Shown here in pieces: positions 48,891 to 58,158 of a stretch of DNA of 64,000 nucleotides. Position numbers and translations under genes: made by a program. This stretch comes from DATKRB01 sp036501425 (lineage in GTDB: Bacteria; Actinomycetota; Acidimicrobiia; Acidimicrobiales; RAAP-2). The stretch lies in the NCBI GenBank assembly GCA_036501425.1, contig DASYAI010000016.1, forward strand, positions 36,057 through 100,056. The letters run 5' to 3'. Within the stretch, counting starts at the first letter, position 1; each line of letters begins with the position of its first letter. The notes below the pieces were generated by a model. It was not told where the DNA came from and ran no database searches. It saw only the letters and a list, made by a program, of their open reading frames with translations.

Positions 48891-49210
48891 GGGCCGAGGG
48901 TACCCGACCTCCCCCGCTGGGCGCCCGGCGGCAGCTCGGCCCCCTCCACCTCGACCTTGACCTCCAGCCGCACCGGCGCCCCCTTCACGCTGACGAATTC
49001 GTCGAGGGGCGCGGTGGGGCATGTCAGGATCGGCTTCTCGTAGATCCAGCCGGCGATCTCGTGACCCTCCCACCGGCGCCCGTACGCAAACCGGGCCGGC
49101 TCCCCGCACCTCGGACAACGGTTGAGGGTGTCGGCCCGTCCCGCGAGCGCAGGCAGGAGCTGGTGACGATCGGCGAGGAATCGGCCCATCGGGGCGACGT
49201 GCTGTCCCAT
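48887..49210 (-). CDS. Uncharacterised protein with a CPRC zinc-ribbon-like pair
   Basis: 107 residues from ATG 49210: MGQHVAPMGRFLADRHQLLP, then LNRCPRCGEPARFAYGRRWEGHEIAGWIYEKPILTCPTAPLDEFVSVKG. Three Cys (CPRC and TCP) may hold a metal. The C-terminus is a basic strand-rich tail. Family not recognised. It overlaps the ArsC-like start, so the two are coupled. Confidence 0.5.
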   Translation of the reverse strand: MGQHVAPMGRFLADRHQLLPALAGRADTLNRCPRCGEPARFAYGRRWEGHEIAGWIYEKPILTCPTAPLDEFVSVKGAPVRLEVKVEVEGAELPPGAQRGRSGTLGP

Positions 49211-49419
49211 CGTCCCAGCCAAGCACCGGGGCGTCTCCCCACCGTCCGCGCTGGCATGCCGCCCGACCGGCTGCCCCGGGCAGTCGCCGGCCCCTCTGCG
49301 AGCCGGCCGACGACCACGGAGCCCGAGCCGATCCCGGCGCAACCCTCATAGGGCCCCGACATCTGCCAGCCGTCGTAGGCCGCAGCCTGGTGGTCCACTG
49401 GGCCGACCACAATGACCCG

Positions 49420-50733
49420 ATGCATCGACACTGCCGCCGGCGATGGGCGCCGACCATGCCATGGACGAGCGCTGCGCTGATCGTCACCGCGCTGCTGGTA
49501 GCGTCGATGTGGCCGGGTGGTAGCTTCTCGTCCTCCGATCTGGCCGGGGCGGCGAAGGTCTCCACCTCGCCGCCGACCAGGCTTCCTTCGAACTGCACGC
49601 CCACAACCGGTCTCGTCCATTCGGTGGAGGACCATCCGACCGCCCGGATCGCTACCGACGGACTGGCCCCCATCAAAGATCTGGGTATCCAACCCGCCCT
49701 GCTCACCTCGTCCCAGTGGCGTTCCCTGCTGCGCCTCGCCCGCCGGGCCGGTGTAGGCGTCGTCAACGTCGGGGTGGGCTGGTCGGGGCTGGAGCCCGAC
49801 GGGCCTCACCTGTCGGGTTCGGTCCTGGCCAAGCTCGATTCCTTCGTCTCCGACGCCCGCCGTGACCACCTGGCCGTCCGATTCCAACTGACCGGGTTCC
49901 CGCAATGGGCCCGGGCCGCCGGCGACCCCTCCGAGTCGGCCCAGCCCTGGTACGCGCCCACCCAGAGGGCCGAGCTCGAGCGGTGGGCGACCTGGGTGAA
50001 GTCGGTCGTGCGGCACTTCGGCACCAAGGTCTCGTTCTACGAGATCTGGAACGAGGAGAACATCAGCCAGTTCTGGCCCCAGGGCCCGAACCCGAGACAG
50101 TACGCGGCCTTGTTGGCCTGTAGCTACGACGCGGCCAAGGCTGCCAACGCCGGGGTGACCATCGTGTCGGGCGGGCTCTCCACCAACGACGTCGGCTTCC
50201 TTCAGGCGCTCTACCGGTACCTCGACCGCTATCACGACGCAGCCCCCCTCAACGACTTCTTCGACCTGCTGGGGGTCCATCCCTACAGCGGCGGCCGCCC
50301 GCCCGCGCTGGTCAGCAGCCGGTGGGACACGCAGGGGATGTGGGGCCTGGACGACGCGAACTTCCTCGGCTTCACCCGGCTGCATGACGTGATGAGCCAG
50401 CACCACCAGGGCTCGAAGCAGATCTACATCGGCGAGTACGGCGCGCCGGTGTCCGGATCGGTTCCGGTATCGATCAACGGGTTCGCAACGGTCCCGGCGG
50501 CCACCCAGGCCAAGTGGGTGACGCTGGCGTACCGGCTCAGCGCCCGCTACCGCTACGTCGCCGCGCTCTCGTGGTTCGCGTTCTACCCCGACGCCTACGA
50601 CCCTCCGGCCTGGGCGATCGTTCGCAACGGGGGCGCCACGAGCACCCACACCGCCCCTACCACCCGGTGGACCCCGACCGGGTCCTTCCGCGCCCTGGCG
50701 AAGGTGCCGTCCGAGCCCCTGATCCGCCGGTAG
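49420..50733 (+). CDS. Secreted clan GH-A glycoside hydrolase (PslG/GH39-like)
   Basis: 437 residues. Signal segment ALIVTALLVASMW near residue 20. A TIM barrel follows: GVGVVNVGVGWSGLEPDG, HLAVRFQLTGFPQWARAAG, SFYEIWNEENISQFW with the acid/base Glu in the WNE motif, FDLLGVHPYSGGRPP, and IYIGEYGAPVSG with the nucleophile Glu. The pattern matches GH39/PslG-type enzymes that cut exopolysaccharides. ATG 49420 is preceded six bases upstream by CACAAT; GTG 49390 is a longer alternative. Confidence 0.85.
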   Translation: MHRHCRRRWAPTMPWTSAALIVTALLVASMWPGGSFSSSDLAGAAKVSTSPPTRLPSNCTPTTGLVHSVEDHPTARIATDGLAPIKDLGIQPALLTSSQWRSLLRLARRAGVGVVNVGVGWSGLEPDGPHLSGSVLAKLDSFVSDARRDHLAVRFQLTGFPQWARAAGDPSESAQPWYAPTQRAELERWATWVKSVVRHFGTKVSFYEIWNEENISQFWPQGPNPRQYAALLACSYDAAKAANAGVTIVSGGLSTNDVGFLQALYRYLDRYHDAAPLNDFFDLLGVHPYSGGRPPALVSSRWDTQGMWGLDDANFLGFTRLHDVMSQHHQGSKQIYIGEYGAPVSGSVPVSINGFATVPAATQAKWVTLAYRLSARYRYVAALSWFAFYPDAYDPPAWAIVRNGGATSTHTAPTTRWTPTGSFRALAKVPSEPLIRR

Positions 50734-50788
50734 ACCGCACTGGCCGGTGCTGCGCCGTCGGTGGCCCAGGGCTCGGCGCCGGCGCGGT

Positions 50789-51688
50789 TCAGCCCCGCGG
50801 ATCGCCCGGCAGTCGGCGCGTCGTAAACGCGACGACAGCGTCGTGCATGTCGCTCGGATCCAGCCGGACCGTCGTCTCGTCCCGCGCGATGCCGATGCCG
50901 AGGCTCTGCACGTGGCGAGCCGCCGCGTCGACGTCGAGCACCTTGAACGTCATTGCGTGGGGCAGCTCCCCGTGCGTGGCGAGGTCCACAGCGAGGGGTG
51001 AGTCGTCGCCGAGCGGCTGGGCGATCTCCACCACCGTGTCCTCTCCCACCAGCGCGAAGGCGCTCCGCCGGTCCCCGGTCGTCTCCTCGAAGAACGTCGG
51101 AGCATCGAGCAGGTTCTCGTAGAAGGACTTCGCGCGCTCGAGATCGGCGACCACCGTGGTGAGGTGAGACATCCCTACCAACCCGATGGGATGCTCTCGC
51201 CATGGCGCGGCGTCCCAGTCACTGCGGGTATGGGGCGGAGAGGGAGTGTCAGCGCTCCACGCCTGGAACTCGAGCTGCCCGAACGTGTCCTTCGGGTGGG
51301 TGAAGAACGTCGAGGCGCCCGGGGCGCCGTTTTGGGGCTCCAGCGACCCGTAGGGGGTGAGGACGCGGATGCCCGCCTTGCCCATCCGCTCGGCGAGCTG
51401 CCGGTGGTCGGCGGCGTCCACCAGCCAGGCGAACGAGTGGAGGTGGTTACCGTGGCGGTTGTAGAACCGCGGGAGCGGCGAGCCCGCGTCGGCGGGGTCG
51501 CGGCTGGCCTCCATGATCTCGAGGACGAAATCCGGGCCGACCACCCCTAGCAGCGCCCACCGCTTGTCGAAGTCCGACCAGTGCTTGGGAGCGTAGACGT
51601 CGGGAGCGAAGAGCCGGTCGTAGAGTTCGGCGGTGGAGTCGAAGTCGTCGACGATGTGCATGAAGTGGAAGAGCTTCCGGATGGGCAC
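50789..51688 (-). CDS. VOC-family protein (two glyoxalase-like modules)
   Basis: 299 residues. Module one begins KLFHFMHIVDDFDSTAELYDRLFAP with FVLEIMEASRDP and NHLHSFAWLVDAADH; module two GMSHLTTVVADLERAKSFYENLL with FALVGEDTVVEIAQP and LPHAMTFKVLDVDAAARHV. The His/Glu ligands typical of extradiol dioxygenases and glyoxalases are partly present (HIV, HLTT, EIAQ). The substrate is unknown. GTG 51688 follows TACCGT (51696-51701), seven bases upstream. Confidence 0.85.
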   Translation of the reverse strand: MPIRKLFHFMHIVDDFDSTAELYDRLFAPDVYAPKHWSDFDKRWALLGVVGPDFVLEIMEASRDPADAGSPLPRFYNRHGNHLHSFAWLVDAADHRQLAERMGKAGIRVLTPYGSLEPQNGAPGASTFFTHPKDTFGQLEFQAWSADTPSPPHTRSDWDAAPWREHPIGLVGMSHLTTVVADLERAKSFYENLLDAPTFFEETTGDRRSAFALVGEDTVVEIAQPLGDDSPLAVDLATHGELPHAMTFKVLDVDAAARHVQSLGIGIARDETTVRLDPSDMHDAVVAFTTRRLPGDPRG

Positions 51689-51740
51689 GAGATCAACGGT
51701 ATCCCGAAGTCGGCTGTTTCGCCCCCCTGGCCGCCCCGCA

Positions 51741-51784
51741 TAGTGTCGGGGGCGGTGGACCCCGGCCCGATGGCGCCAGCATGA
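51741..51784 (+). promoter_or_regulatory. TAGTGT promoter and nine-codon leader ORF coupled to the UDP-glucose dehydrogenase gene
   Basis: TAGTGT (51741-51746) ends eight bases before GTG 51755, which opens a leader reading MDPGPMAPA with TGA at 51782-51784. The stop overlaps the ATG of the dehydrogenase (ATGA). This fits a leaderless short peptide that delivers ribosomes to the main gene, which has no Shine-Dalgarno of its own. Confidence 0.45.
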
Positions 51785-53145
51785 CCGCGAACGGCGTCAC
51801 CGTCGTCGGTGCGGGCTATGTCGGTCTCGCCACGGCGGTGAGCTTCGCCCATCTCGGGCACCGGGTGACCTGCGTCGAGAAGGACCCGGCCCGCCGCGAG
51901 GCGCTGGCAGCAGGGCGGCCCCCGTTCCTCGAGGACCGGATGGAGGAGCTGCTGACGGCCGGCTTGCGGTCGGGACACCTGAGCTTCGTGGCGCCGGAGA
52001 CGGCCGACTACTCGGGGACCGGTTTCGTGTTCCTGTGCCTCCCGACCCCCCAGGCTCCCGACGGTTCGGCCGACTTGTCGGCCCTTTTCGGCGCCATCGA
52101 GCAAATCGCCCCGCAGCTGCGCCCGGGCTCCATCGTCGTGGACAAGTCCACCGTGCCCGTGGGAACGGCTCGCACGATCATCGACCAGCTCGACCGGCCT
52201 GACGTGGGCGTGGTTTCGAACCCCGAGTTCTTGCAGGAGGGGGCGGCGATCGACGCCTTCCTCCGGCCCGACCGCCTGGTGATCGGGGCGGACGACCCCT
52301 CGGCGGCCCAGGCCGTCGCCGCCCTGTACGCGCCGTTGAACGCGCAGGTGATGGTCACCGGGCTGGCGTCGGCCGAACTGGCCAAGTACGCCTGCAACAG
52401 CTTCCTGGCCACCAAGCTCAGCTTCGTCAACGCCATCGCCGCGCTCTGCGATCTGACCGGGGCCGACGTCGGAGAGGTGACCGCGGTGATGGGCGCCGAT
52501 CGCCGGATCGGCACCGCGTTCCTGCGCCCCGGGCCGGGTTGGGGAGGGTCGTGCTTCCCCAAGGACACGAGCGCCCTGGTGGCGACCGCCGCCCGGGCCG
52601 GCTTCGATTTCGGGCTTCTCCGGGCGACGCTGGCGTCGAACCGGCAGAGCTTCGACTGGGTGGTGTCCCTGGCGGCCGAGCTCTGTGACGGCCGGCTCGA
52701 GGGCCGGCGGGTCGCAGCCTGGGGGCTCACCTTCAAGGCGGGCACCGACGACCTACGGGACTCCCCGGCGCTCGAGGTGATCGGCCGCCTGCAGGCCGCC
52801 GGGGCATCGGTCGTGGCCCACGATCCGGTCGTCGACCGTTGTGCCGCCGTGCCGACCGCGACCGACCCGTACCAGGCGGCCGTCGGGGCCGACCTGCTGA
52901 TCGTGCTCACCGAATGGCCGGTCTTCGCCACTCATGATCTGCGCCGGGTGGCGGACGTCATGAGCCGCCCGGTCGTCCTCGACACCCGGGGGCTCATCGA
53001 CCCGGCCAAGGCGCGCGCGGCCGGGCTCGTCTACCGGGCGATCGGCCGAGCGGGGGGCGCACCGGCGAGGGTCCGGGCCGGGGATGCTCGATCTGCCCTC
53101 GGCCAGCCGGACCGGCACCGGTCACCCGAGCCTTCCGGCGCCTGA
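51781..53145 (+). CDS. ugd: UDP-glucose 6-dehydrogenase
   Basis: 454 residues. NAD site VTVVGAGYVGLATAVSFAHLGH, central dimer helix, SAELAKYACNSFLATKLSFVNAIAALCD, catalytic Cys258 in GWGGSCFPKDTSAL, and a UDP-binding C-domain (LTFKAGTDDLRDSPALEVIGRL). It oxidises UDP-glucose to UDP-glucuronate in two steps, a precursor for acidic exopolysaccharide. The last 35 residues are Arg/Pro-rich and beyond the fold. The Wzz/BY-kinase gene lies 5.8 kb downstream. Confidence 0.93.
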   Translation: MTANGVTVVGAGYVGLATAVSFAHLGHRVTCVEKDPARREALAAGRPPFLEDRMEELLTAGLRSGHLSFVAPETADYSGTGFVFLCLPTPQAPDGSADLSALFGAIEQIAPQLRPGSIVVDKSTVPVGTARTIIDQLDRPDVGVVSNPEFLQEGAAIDAFLRPDRLVIGADDPSAAQAVAALYAPLNAQVMVTGLASAELAKYACNSFLATKLSFVNAIAALCDLTGADVGEVTAVMGADRRIGTAFLRPGPGWGGSCFPKDTSALVATAARAGFDFGLLRATLASNRQSFDWVVSLAAELCDGRLEGRRVAAWGLTFKAGTDDLRDSPALEVIGRLQAAGASVVAHDPVVDRCAAVPTATDPYQAAVGADLLIVLTEWPVFATHDLRRVADVMSRPVVLDTRGLIDPAKARAAGLVYRAIGRAGGAPARVRAGDARSALGQPDRHRSPEPSGA

Positions 53146-53224
53146 GGCCGGTGCTACGGTCCAGCCGATCGAGCTCCGACGTGCTTGGGCAGCGGCGCCG
53201 GGGCCCTCACGCCGAGGGAGGATG

Positions 53225-54070
53225 ATGCGCGTCGGTGCGTCGTTGGACATGGGCTGGCTCGCCGATCTCGACGGGGTGCGGCGGGCAGCCATCACCTTCG
53301 ACGAGGCTGGAGTGGACTTCCTCACCACCAGCGGGCATCTCCTGACTGCTCGGGAGGGCCGCTATCCCGGGTTCCCCCCGGCCACGTACTCGCTCCCCTA
53401 CCGCGATCCCTTCGTCCTGTTCGCCCACCTGGCGGCGGTCACCAACCGGCTGCGGTTCCGCACGGCCATCCTCATCCTCCCCCTGTTCCCGACCGTCCTG
53501 GTGGCGAAGCAGGCGGCCGACCTCAGCCTGCTCAGTGGGGGCCGGTTCGAGCTGGGGGTGGGCATCAGCTGGCAGGAGGCCGAGTACCAGGCGATGGGCC
53601 AGCCGATGCGCCGGCGCGGGAGCAAGCTCGAAGAGCAGATCGCCGTACTGCACGCGCTGTGGACGCAGCCGCTGGTCACCTTTTCGGGTCGTCACCACGA
53701 ACTCGACGAGATCGGTATCGGCCAGCTTCCCGCGTCGCCCATCCCGATCTGGCTGGGATGCGGCACCAAGCCCGAGCTGCTCGGCCGGGTGGCGCGCATC
53801 GCCGACGGCTGGATGCCCGGGGGCGGGCTGGCCTCGCCCGAGGCGGCCGCGGCGCTGCAGGAGTTGGCCACGAGCGGCGGGAGGGCCGGCGAGGTCGGCG
53901 TCTGCGGGCGGGTGATGGCCGGAGGCAGCGTCGAGGAGATGTTGGATCGAGCCCGTGGCCAGGTGGCATACGGGGCCACCGAGCTCGTCGTCGGCGCACC
54001 GCCGGGGTCGTCGATCGCCGACGGCGTAGAGGCGATCGCGCAGGCGCGCCGGCACCTCGAGGCCCTCTGA
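53225..54070 (+). CDS. LLM-class F420-dependent oxidoreductase
   Basis: 281 residues. LLM features: MRVGASLDMGWLADLDGVRR, FLTTSGHLLTAREGRYPG, NRLRFRTAILILPLFPTVLVAKQAADLSLLSGGRFELGVGISWQEAEYQAMG, and PIPIWLGCGTKPELLGRVARIADGW. The pattern is close to the F420-dependent TIGR03619 group. It transfers hydride between F420H2 and an organic substrate. ATG 53225 lies three bases after GAGGGAGG; ATG 53222 touches it. Co-directional with the aldo/keto reductase. Confidence 0.88.
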   Translation: MRVGASLDMGWLADLDGVRRAAITFDEAGVDFLTTSGHLLTAREGRYPGFPPATYSLPYRDPFVLFAHLAAVTNRLRFRTAILILPLFPTVLVAKQAADLSLLSGGRFELGVGISWQEAEYQAMGQPMRRRGSKLEEQIAVLHALWTQPLVTFSGRHHELDEIGIGQLPASPIPIWLGCGTKPELLGRVARIADGWMPGGGLASPEAAAALQELATSGGRAGEVGVCGRVMAGGSVEEMLDRARGQVAYGATELVVGAPPGSSIADGVEAIAQARRHLEAL

Positions 54071-54102
54071 TCGGCGGGCGCGATCGCGGGTACGGTGCGG
54101 GA

Positions 54103-55071
54103 ATGGACTACCGCTTCCTCGGACGTACCGGCCTCCGGGTCAGTCCCCTCTGCCTCGGGACCATGAACTTCGGCATGCAGTGCGACGAGGCCACCGGCCA
54201 CCAGATCATGGACCGCGGCCTCGAGCTCGGGCTGAATTTCTTCGATACCGCCAACGTCTACGGCGACGGGCGGGGGCTCACCGAGTCGATCGTCGGCCGC
54301 TGGTTCGCCCAGGGCGGCGAGCGCCGCGAGAAGGTGGTGATCGCGACCAAGGTCTACAACACCCGGAGCAAGTGGCCCAACGAGGGCAAGCTGTCGGCGC
54401 TGCACATCCGCAAGGCGTGCGAGGACAGCCTCCGGCGCCTGCAGACCGACCACATCGACCTCTACCAGATGCACCACGTGGACCGCGACACGCCGTGGGA
54501 GGAGATCTGGCAGGCCATGGATCTCCTGGTGGCCCAGGGCAAGGTGCTCTACGTCGGCAGCAGCAACTTCGCCGCCTGGCACATCGTGAAGGCCAACGAG
54601 CGGGCCTCGCACCGAGGGCAGTTGGGGCTCGTCTCCGAGCAGAGCCTCTACAACCTCAATGCCCGGACCATCGAGCTCGAGGTGCTGCCGGCGTGCGCCG
54701 ACTACGGCGTCGGGGTGATCCCGTGGAGCCCGCTCGGGGGCGGCCTGCTCGGCGGGGTCCTGAAGGACCGCGAGAACCGCGGTCGCCGTGGAAGCGACGC
54801 GATCGCCGGCCAGATCGACGCCCATCGACCCCGGCTCGAGGCTTGGGAGAAACTCTGTGCCGAGGTCGGCGCCCCCCCGGCCGACGTGGCGCTGGCGTGG
54901 CTGCTCCACAACCCGGTCGTCACCGCGCCGATCATCGGCCCGCGCACGATCGAGCAGCTGGACGGGGCGTTGGGCGCCCTTGAGGTGCGGCTGGACGACG
55001 AGGTGCTCGCGCAGCTCGACCAGATCTTCCCCGGACCCGGCGGCGCCGCCCCCGAGGCCTACGCCTGGTAG
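54103..55071 (+). CDS. Aldo/keto reductase (potassium-channel beta-subunit-like group)
   Basis: 322 residues. Begins MDYRFLGRTGLRVSPLCLGTMNFG; Asp in NFFDTANVYGDG with the Tyr; Lys in VVIATKVYN; His in LYQMHHVDRD; cofactor loop IIGPRTIEQLDGAL. ATG 54103 follows TACGGT (54091-54096), six bases upstream: leaderless. It reduces carbonyl compounds. Its 3' end overlaps the convergent acyltransferase by 13 bases. Confidence 0.9.
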   Translation: MDYRFLGRTGLRVSPLCLGTMNFGMQCDEATGHQIMDRGLELGLNFFDTANVYGDGRGLTESIVGRWFAQGGERREKVVIATKVYNTRSKWPNEGKLSALHIRKACEDSLRRLQTDHIDLYQMHHVDRDTPWEEIWQAMDLLVAQGKVLYVGSSNFAAWHIVKANERASHRGQLGLVSEQSLYNLNARTIELEVLPACADYGVGVIPWSPLGGGLLGGVLKDRENRGRRGSDAIAGQIDAHRPRLEAWEKLCAEVGAPPADVALAWLLHNPVVTAPIIGPRTIEQLDGALGALEVRLDDEVLAQLDQIFPGPGGAAPEAYAW

Positions 55072-56480
55072 GCCCGGCGCCCGTCGGTGCCGTCGCTCGC
55101 CCCGAGGCTCTCATGCCCGGCGGCCACGGCCACGGCCGCGGGGGCGGGGGCGGGGGCGAGGCCCGCCAGCTGATCGAGCCGCTGTCGCTGCTCGGGTCGC
55201 ACCGGGCCGGCCAGGACCCAGCGCAACGGGGTCCGCTGGACGAGCGCGGTGAACGCGCACGCCGTCACTACGGTCAGGACCAGCGTCGCCGCCACCGTCC
55301 CGGCCCAGCCGAGGTGCGCTGCCGCCCCACTGTCGTCGAGGGCTGAGCGCACCAGATTGATGAACAGGACGTGGCACAGGTAGATGCCACCGGTGAGGTC
55401 GGCCAGGGCCGGGGCGGACAACGCCGACGGCCACCGACCGCGTCGCGCGGGCGCCCGCCGGAACCACCACCAGGTGGCAGCCTCGAGCCCCGCCACGGCC
55501 GCCGTGAACCAGACGAAGGCAATGGGCTGATAGAGATCCGACGCCCTGCCGGTGTCCGAGCCCGTCCACACGGCGACCAGGTACCACAAGGTCGCTGCCA
55601 CTCCGGCCGCCAGGGCGCCGCCGACGATCGGGCGGCACCATCGCTCGACGAACCGCCGCACCTGGTCGAAGTGCAACGCCACCAGTACTCCGGCCACGAA
55701 CTGCTCCTGGTAGGTGACCGGGTCACGGGACCACGGCCAGCGGGCCGCCAGCCAGCGCGTGGCGTCGCCGACGGGCCCGAACGCGTTCGGGTAGTGGAGA
55801 TCGGCCGCGAGGACGAGGGCGAACCCCAGGCTGACCGCCATGACCACCAGGTGATGGCGAGAGCGCCGCAGCAACCGCAGGACGAGCGGGAACACCACAT
55901 AGAGCTGGAGGATCACCACGGCGAAGTACAGCTGGTAATAGCCGAACACCACGTCGTGCCACAGCAACGACCCGGCATGGGTCGGGGCCCCGGTCACCGT
56001 CAGGAGGGTGAAGACCCAGTAGATGCCGGTCCAGGTGAGGAACGGGACCCCGAGCTGCACGTAGCGCCGCCGCCAGAACCCCCACGTCGTGCTCGGCCGG
56101 GTGATCTCGGCGTAGGTCAGCACCAGGGCGGTCAGGAAGAAGAACGCGGTGCGGCTGAAGTGCAGCAGCATCACCAGGGCCCACGCGATCACGTTGCCGG
56201 GCTGCACCGTCCACAGCAGGGAGTGCTGGAGCAGGACCGCCAGGCAGGCCACCACCCGGTAGGAGTCGAACTGGCCCAGGTAGGCACCGAACCCGACCTC
56301 GGTACCGGCCCCGTCGACGCGGCGGCCCGGCTCCGCCGAACGGGGCAGGGATCCGGCTTCGGAGCCCGGAGTGGGGGATCGGCCGAAGAGCATGGGCGCA
56401 CCCAGCGTGGCCCACCAAGCTGAAAGGACGCTGAAACCGGTCCGGTGGGGGCCGTCGAGCGCCATCGGCGAGCCGGGCAC
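55059..56480 (-). CDS. Acyltransferase-3 family membrane protein
   Basis: 473 residues with about ten membrane helices. Acyltransferase-3 pattern: FDSYRVVACLAVLLQHSLLW with the conserved His, FSRTAFFFLTALVLTYAE, WRRRYVQLGVPFLTWTGIYW, and a late GGIYLCHVLFINLVRSAL. It O-acylates sugars, likely on extracellular or lipid-linked glycans. The start is unclear: GTG 56480 opens the frame, but the fold only begins near residue 65; the ATG at 56393 is an alternative. The cytoplasmic C-terminus is Ala/Pro-rich. Confidence 0.85.
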   Translation of the reverse strand: MPGSPMALDGPHRTGFSVLSAWWATLGAPMLFGRSPTPGSEAGSLPRSAEPGRRVDGAGTEVGFGAYLGQFDSYRVVACLAVLLQHSLLWTVQPGNVIAWALVMLLHFSRTAFFFLTALVLTYAEITRPSTTWGFWRRRYVQLGVPFLTWTGIYWVFTLLTVTGAPTHAGSLLWHDVVFGYYQLYFAVVILQLYVVFPLVLRLLRRSRHHLVVMAVSLGFALVLAADLHYPNAFGPVGDATRWLAARWPWSRDPVTYQEQFVAGVLVALHFDQVRRFVERWCRPIVGGALAAGVAATLWYLVAVWTGSDTGRASDLYQPIAFVWFTAAVAGLEAATWWWFRRAPARRGRWPSALSAPALADLTGGIYLCHVLFINLVRSALDDSGAAAHLGWAGTVAATLVLTVVTACAFTALVQRTPLRWVLAGPVRPEQRQRLDQLAGLAPAPAPAAVAVAAGHESLGASDGTDGRRAYQA

Positions 56481-56528
56481 CGGTGCCGCGACGACGGTGC
56501 TCCGATGCCCGGCCTCCGCCGAGACGGG

Positions 56529-57485
56529 TCAGCCCAGAGCCGACTGCCCTCCGAACTGGGCGCCGCTGCGCAGCCCGCCGTGCTGCGTGCGGAACACCAC
56601 GGTGTTGAGCGCCTCGCCCAGCTCCTCGGGGTCCCACTTGCGGTCCCCCCCCGGCACGCTGACCACGCCATTGGGCAGCCACGGGTTGAAGTGGGTGACC
56701 TTGGTGCCCTGCGAGAAGAACACCTGTCCGGTCACGTGGCGGGAGAGGTCCGAGGCGAGCCACACCGCCAACGGGGCGACGTTGCCCGGGTCGCGCGGGT
56801 CGAACGACTCGTACTGATCGGGCTCGGCGATCTCGTCGATGTTGGTGCCCCGGGTGATCCCGATCAGGCGGGTCGTGCCCGACGGCGCGATGGCGTTCGA
56901 CCGGACCCCGTAACGCCCCATGTCCTGCGCCAGGGCGATGGTGAACATGGCGATGCCACCCTTGGCCGCGGCGTAGTTGGTCTGGCCCACGTTGCCGAGC
57001 AACCCGACCGTCGAGGTCGTGTTGATGACCGACACGTTCAACTTGCCGCCGGACTCCTTGCTCTTGTCGCGCCAGTAGGCAGCCGCGTGGCGGGCGGGTG
57101 CGAAGTGACCCCGCAGGTGGACCTTGATGACCGCGTCCCAGTCGGACTCGTCCATGTTGAAGATCATCCGGTCCCGGAGGATCCCGGCGTTGAGCACCAG
57201 GCTGTCGAGCCCACCGAAGGAAGCGACGGCTTGCTCGATCATCTCCTTGGCTGCGTCGAAGTCCGAGACGTCCGAGTAGTTGGCCACCGCCTCACCGCCA
57301 CGTCCCTTGATGATCTCGACCACCTCGTCGGCGGCCCGTTGGTCGGACCCGCCCCCTGAGGGCGCCCCCCCGAGATCGTTGACGACGACCCGGGCTCCCG
57401 CGGCGGCCATGTCGAGGGCGTACCCCCGGCCCACCCCGTGCCCGGCCCCGGTGACGATGATTGACTTACCTTCAAGGATTCCCAT
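56529..57485 (-). CDS. Short-chain dehydrogenase (MFE-2/hydroxyacyl-CoA dehydrogenase-like)
   Basis: 318 residues. NAD site SIIVTGAGHGVGRGYALDMA with VVVNDLGGA, the sequence characteristic of the (3R)-hydroxyacyl-CoA dehydrogenase part of multifunctional enzyme type 2. NAGILRDRMIFNM, Ser in NTTSTVGLLGNVGQTNYAAAKGG with the YxxxK catalytic pair. It likely oxidises a 3-hydroxyacyl-CoA or steroid CoA side chain. ATG 57485 follows TAGCAT eight bases upstream. Confidence 0.9.
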   Translation of the reverse strand: MGILEGKSIIVTGAGHGVGRGYALDMAAAGARVVVNDLGGAPSGGGSDQRAADEVVEIIKGRGGEAVANYSDVSDFDAAKEMIEQAVASFGGLDSLVLNAGILRDRMIFNMDESDWDAVIKVHLRGHFAPARHAAAYWRDKSKESGGKLNVSVINTTSTVGLLGNVGQTNYAAAKGGIAMFTIALAQDMGRYGVRSNAIAPSGTTRLIGITRGTNIDEIAEPDQYESFDPRDPGNVAPLAVWLASDLSRHVTGQVFFSQGTKVTHFNPWLPNGVVSVPGGDRKWDPEELGEALNTVVFRTQHGGLRSGAQFGGQSALG

Positions 57486-57587
57486 GGTCAGCGATGCTAG
57501 GCGAGCGCGCCCCGTCGGCGCCTGGTGTCGGGCCTGCTCCATCGCCCCTCGATGGCCGCCGTCAGGGCCGCGTCGGCGCTCCGGTGC

Positions 57588-58067
57588 TCAGCTGGGTTCG
57601 GGCCCGGGTTCCTCGGGCGGTGGCCCCGGTGCCACGTGCCCGGTCCACGCGCCCCCGTCCCAGTACCGCAGGGCGTACTGCCCGGAGGGATCGGCAAACC
57701 ACCCGGGGGGCGGCCCGGCCCGGCCCGGCTCCGGCCCGACGGGGGGCGGGCCCTCGGGCCGGCCCGGCTCGCGGGGCGCGCCCGTGGGAGCGACTCGATG
57801 CCCGGGGGGCGGCCCGCGCCCCGGCCACGGGGGCTCGTGCACGGGCGGTCGGCCCGACCCCCACCGCTGGGCGACCAGGCACAGCCCGACCCCGAAGACG
57901 CCGATCAGGAACCCGATGACCAGCCACCATCGCGGATCGAGTCGCCACGGGCCGGCACCGGTCCGGCGTTCGAAGCGCCGAGCCGAACTGAAGGCCAGCA
58001 AGCCGAACACCGCCGCCGCGACCAGCACGACCGCGGGATCGACGGCGAAGGCGCTGGCAGCCAGCAC
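57588..58067 (-). CDS. DUF2510-containing membrane protein
   Basis: 159 residues. Two N-terminal hydrophobic segments (VVLVAAAVFGLLAF and WWLVIGFLIGVFGVGLCLVA), a Pro/Gly/Arg-rich linker and a C-terminal DUF2510 module (PPGWFADPSGQYALRYWDGGAWTGHV). Such proteins are common in actinomycetes and have no known activity. GTG 58067 is chosen because TACGAT (58075-58080) ends seven bases upstream; the ATG at 58076 overlaps that hexamer. Confidence 0.75.
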   Translation of the reverse strand: MLAASAFAVDPAVVLVAAAVFGLLAFSSARRFERRTGAGPWRLDPRWWLVIGFLIGVFGVGLCLVAQRWGSGRPPVHEPPWPGRGPPPGHRVAPTGAPREPGRPEGPPPVGPEPGRAGPPPGWFADPSGQYALRYWDGGAWTGHVAPGPPPEEPGPEPS

Positions 58068-58158
58068 GGCTCCCATCGTAGGGGAGATCGGGCGGGGCCC
58101 CCGGGGTCGGGGTCAAGACCCACCTTCGGCGCGGGCGACCCCACAAGGAGCCGACCGG

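Noticed and set aside
49024..50649. 541-residue minus-strand frame
   Set aside because: Antisense to the secreted glycosidase with both catalytic Glu motifs on the plus strand.
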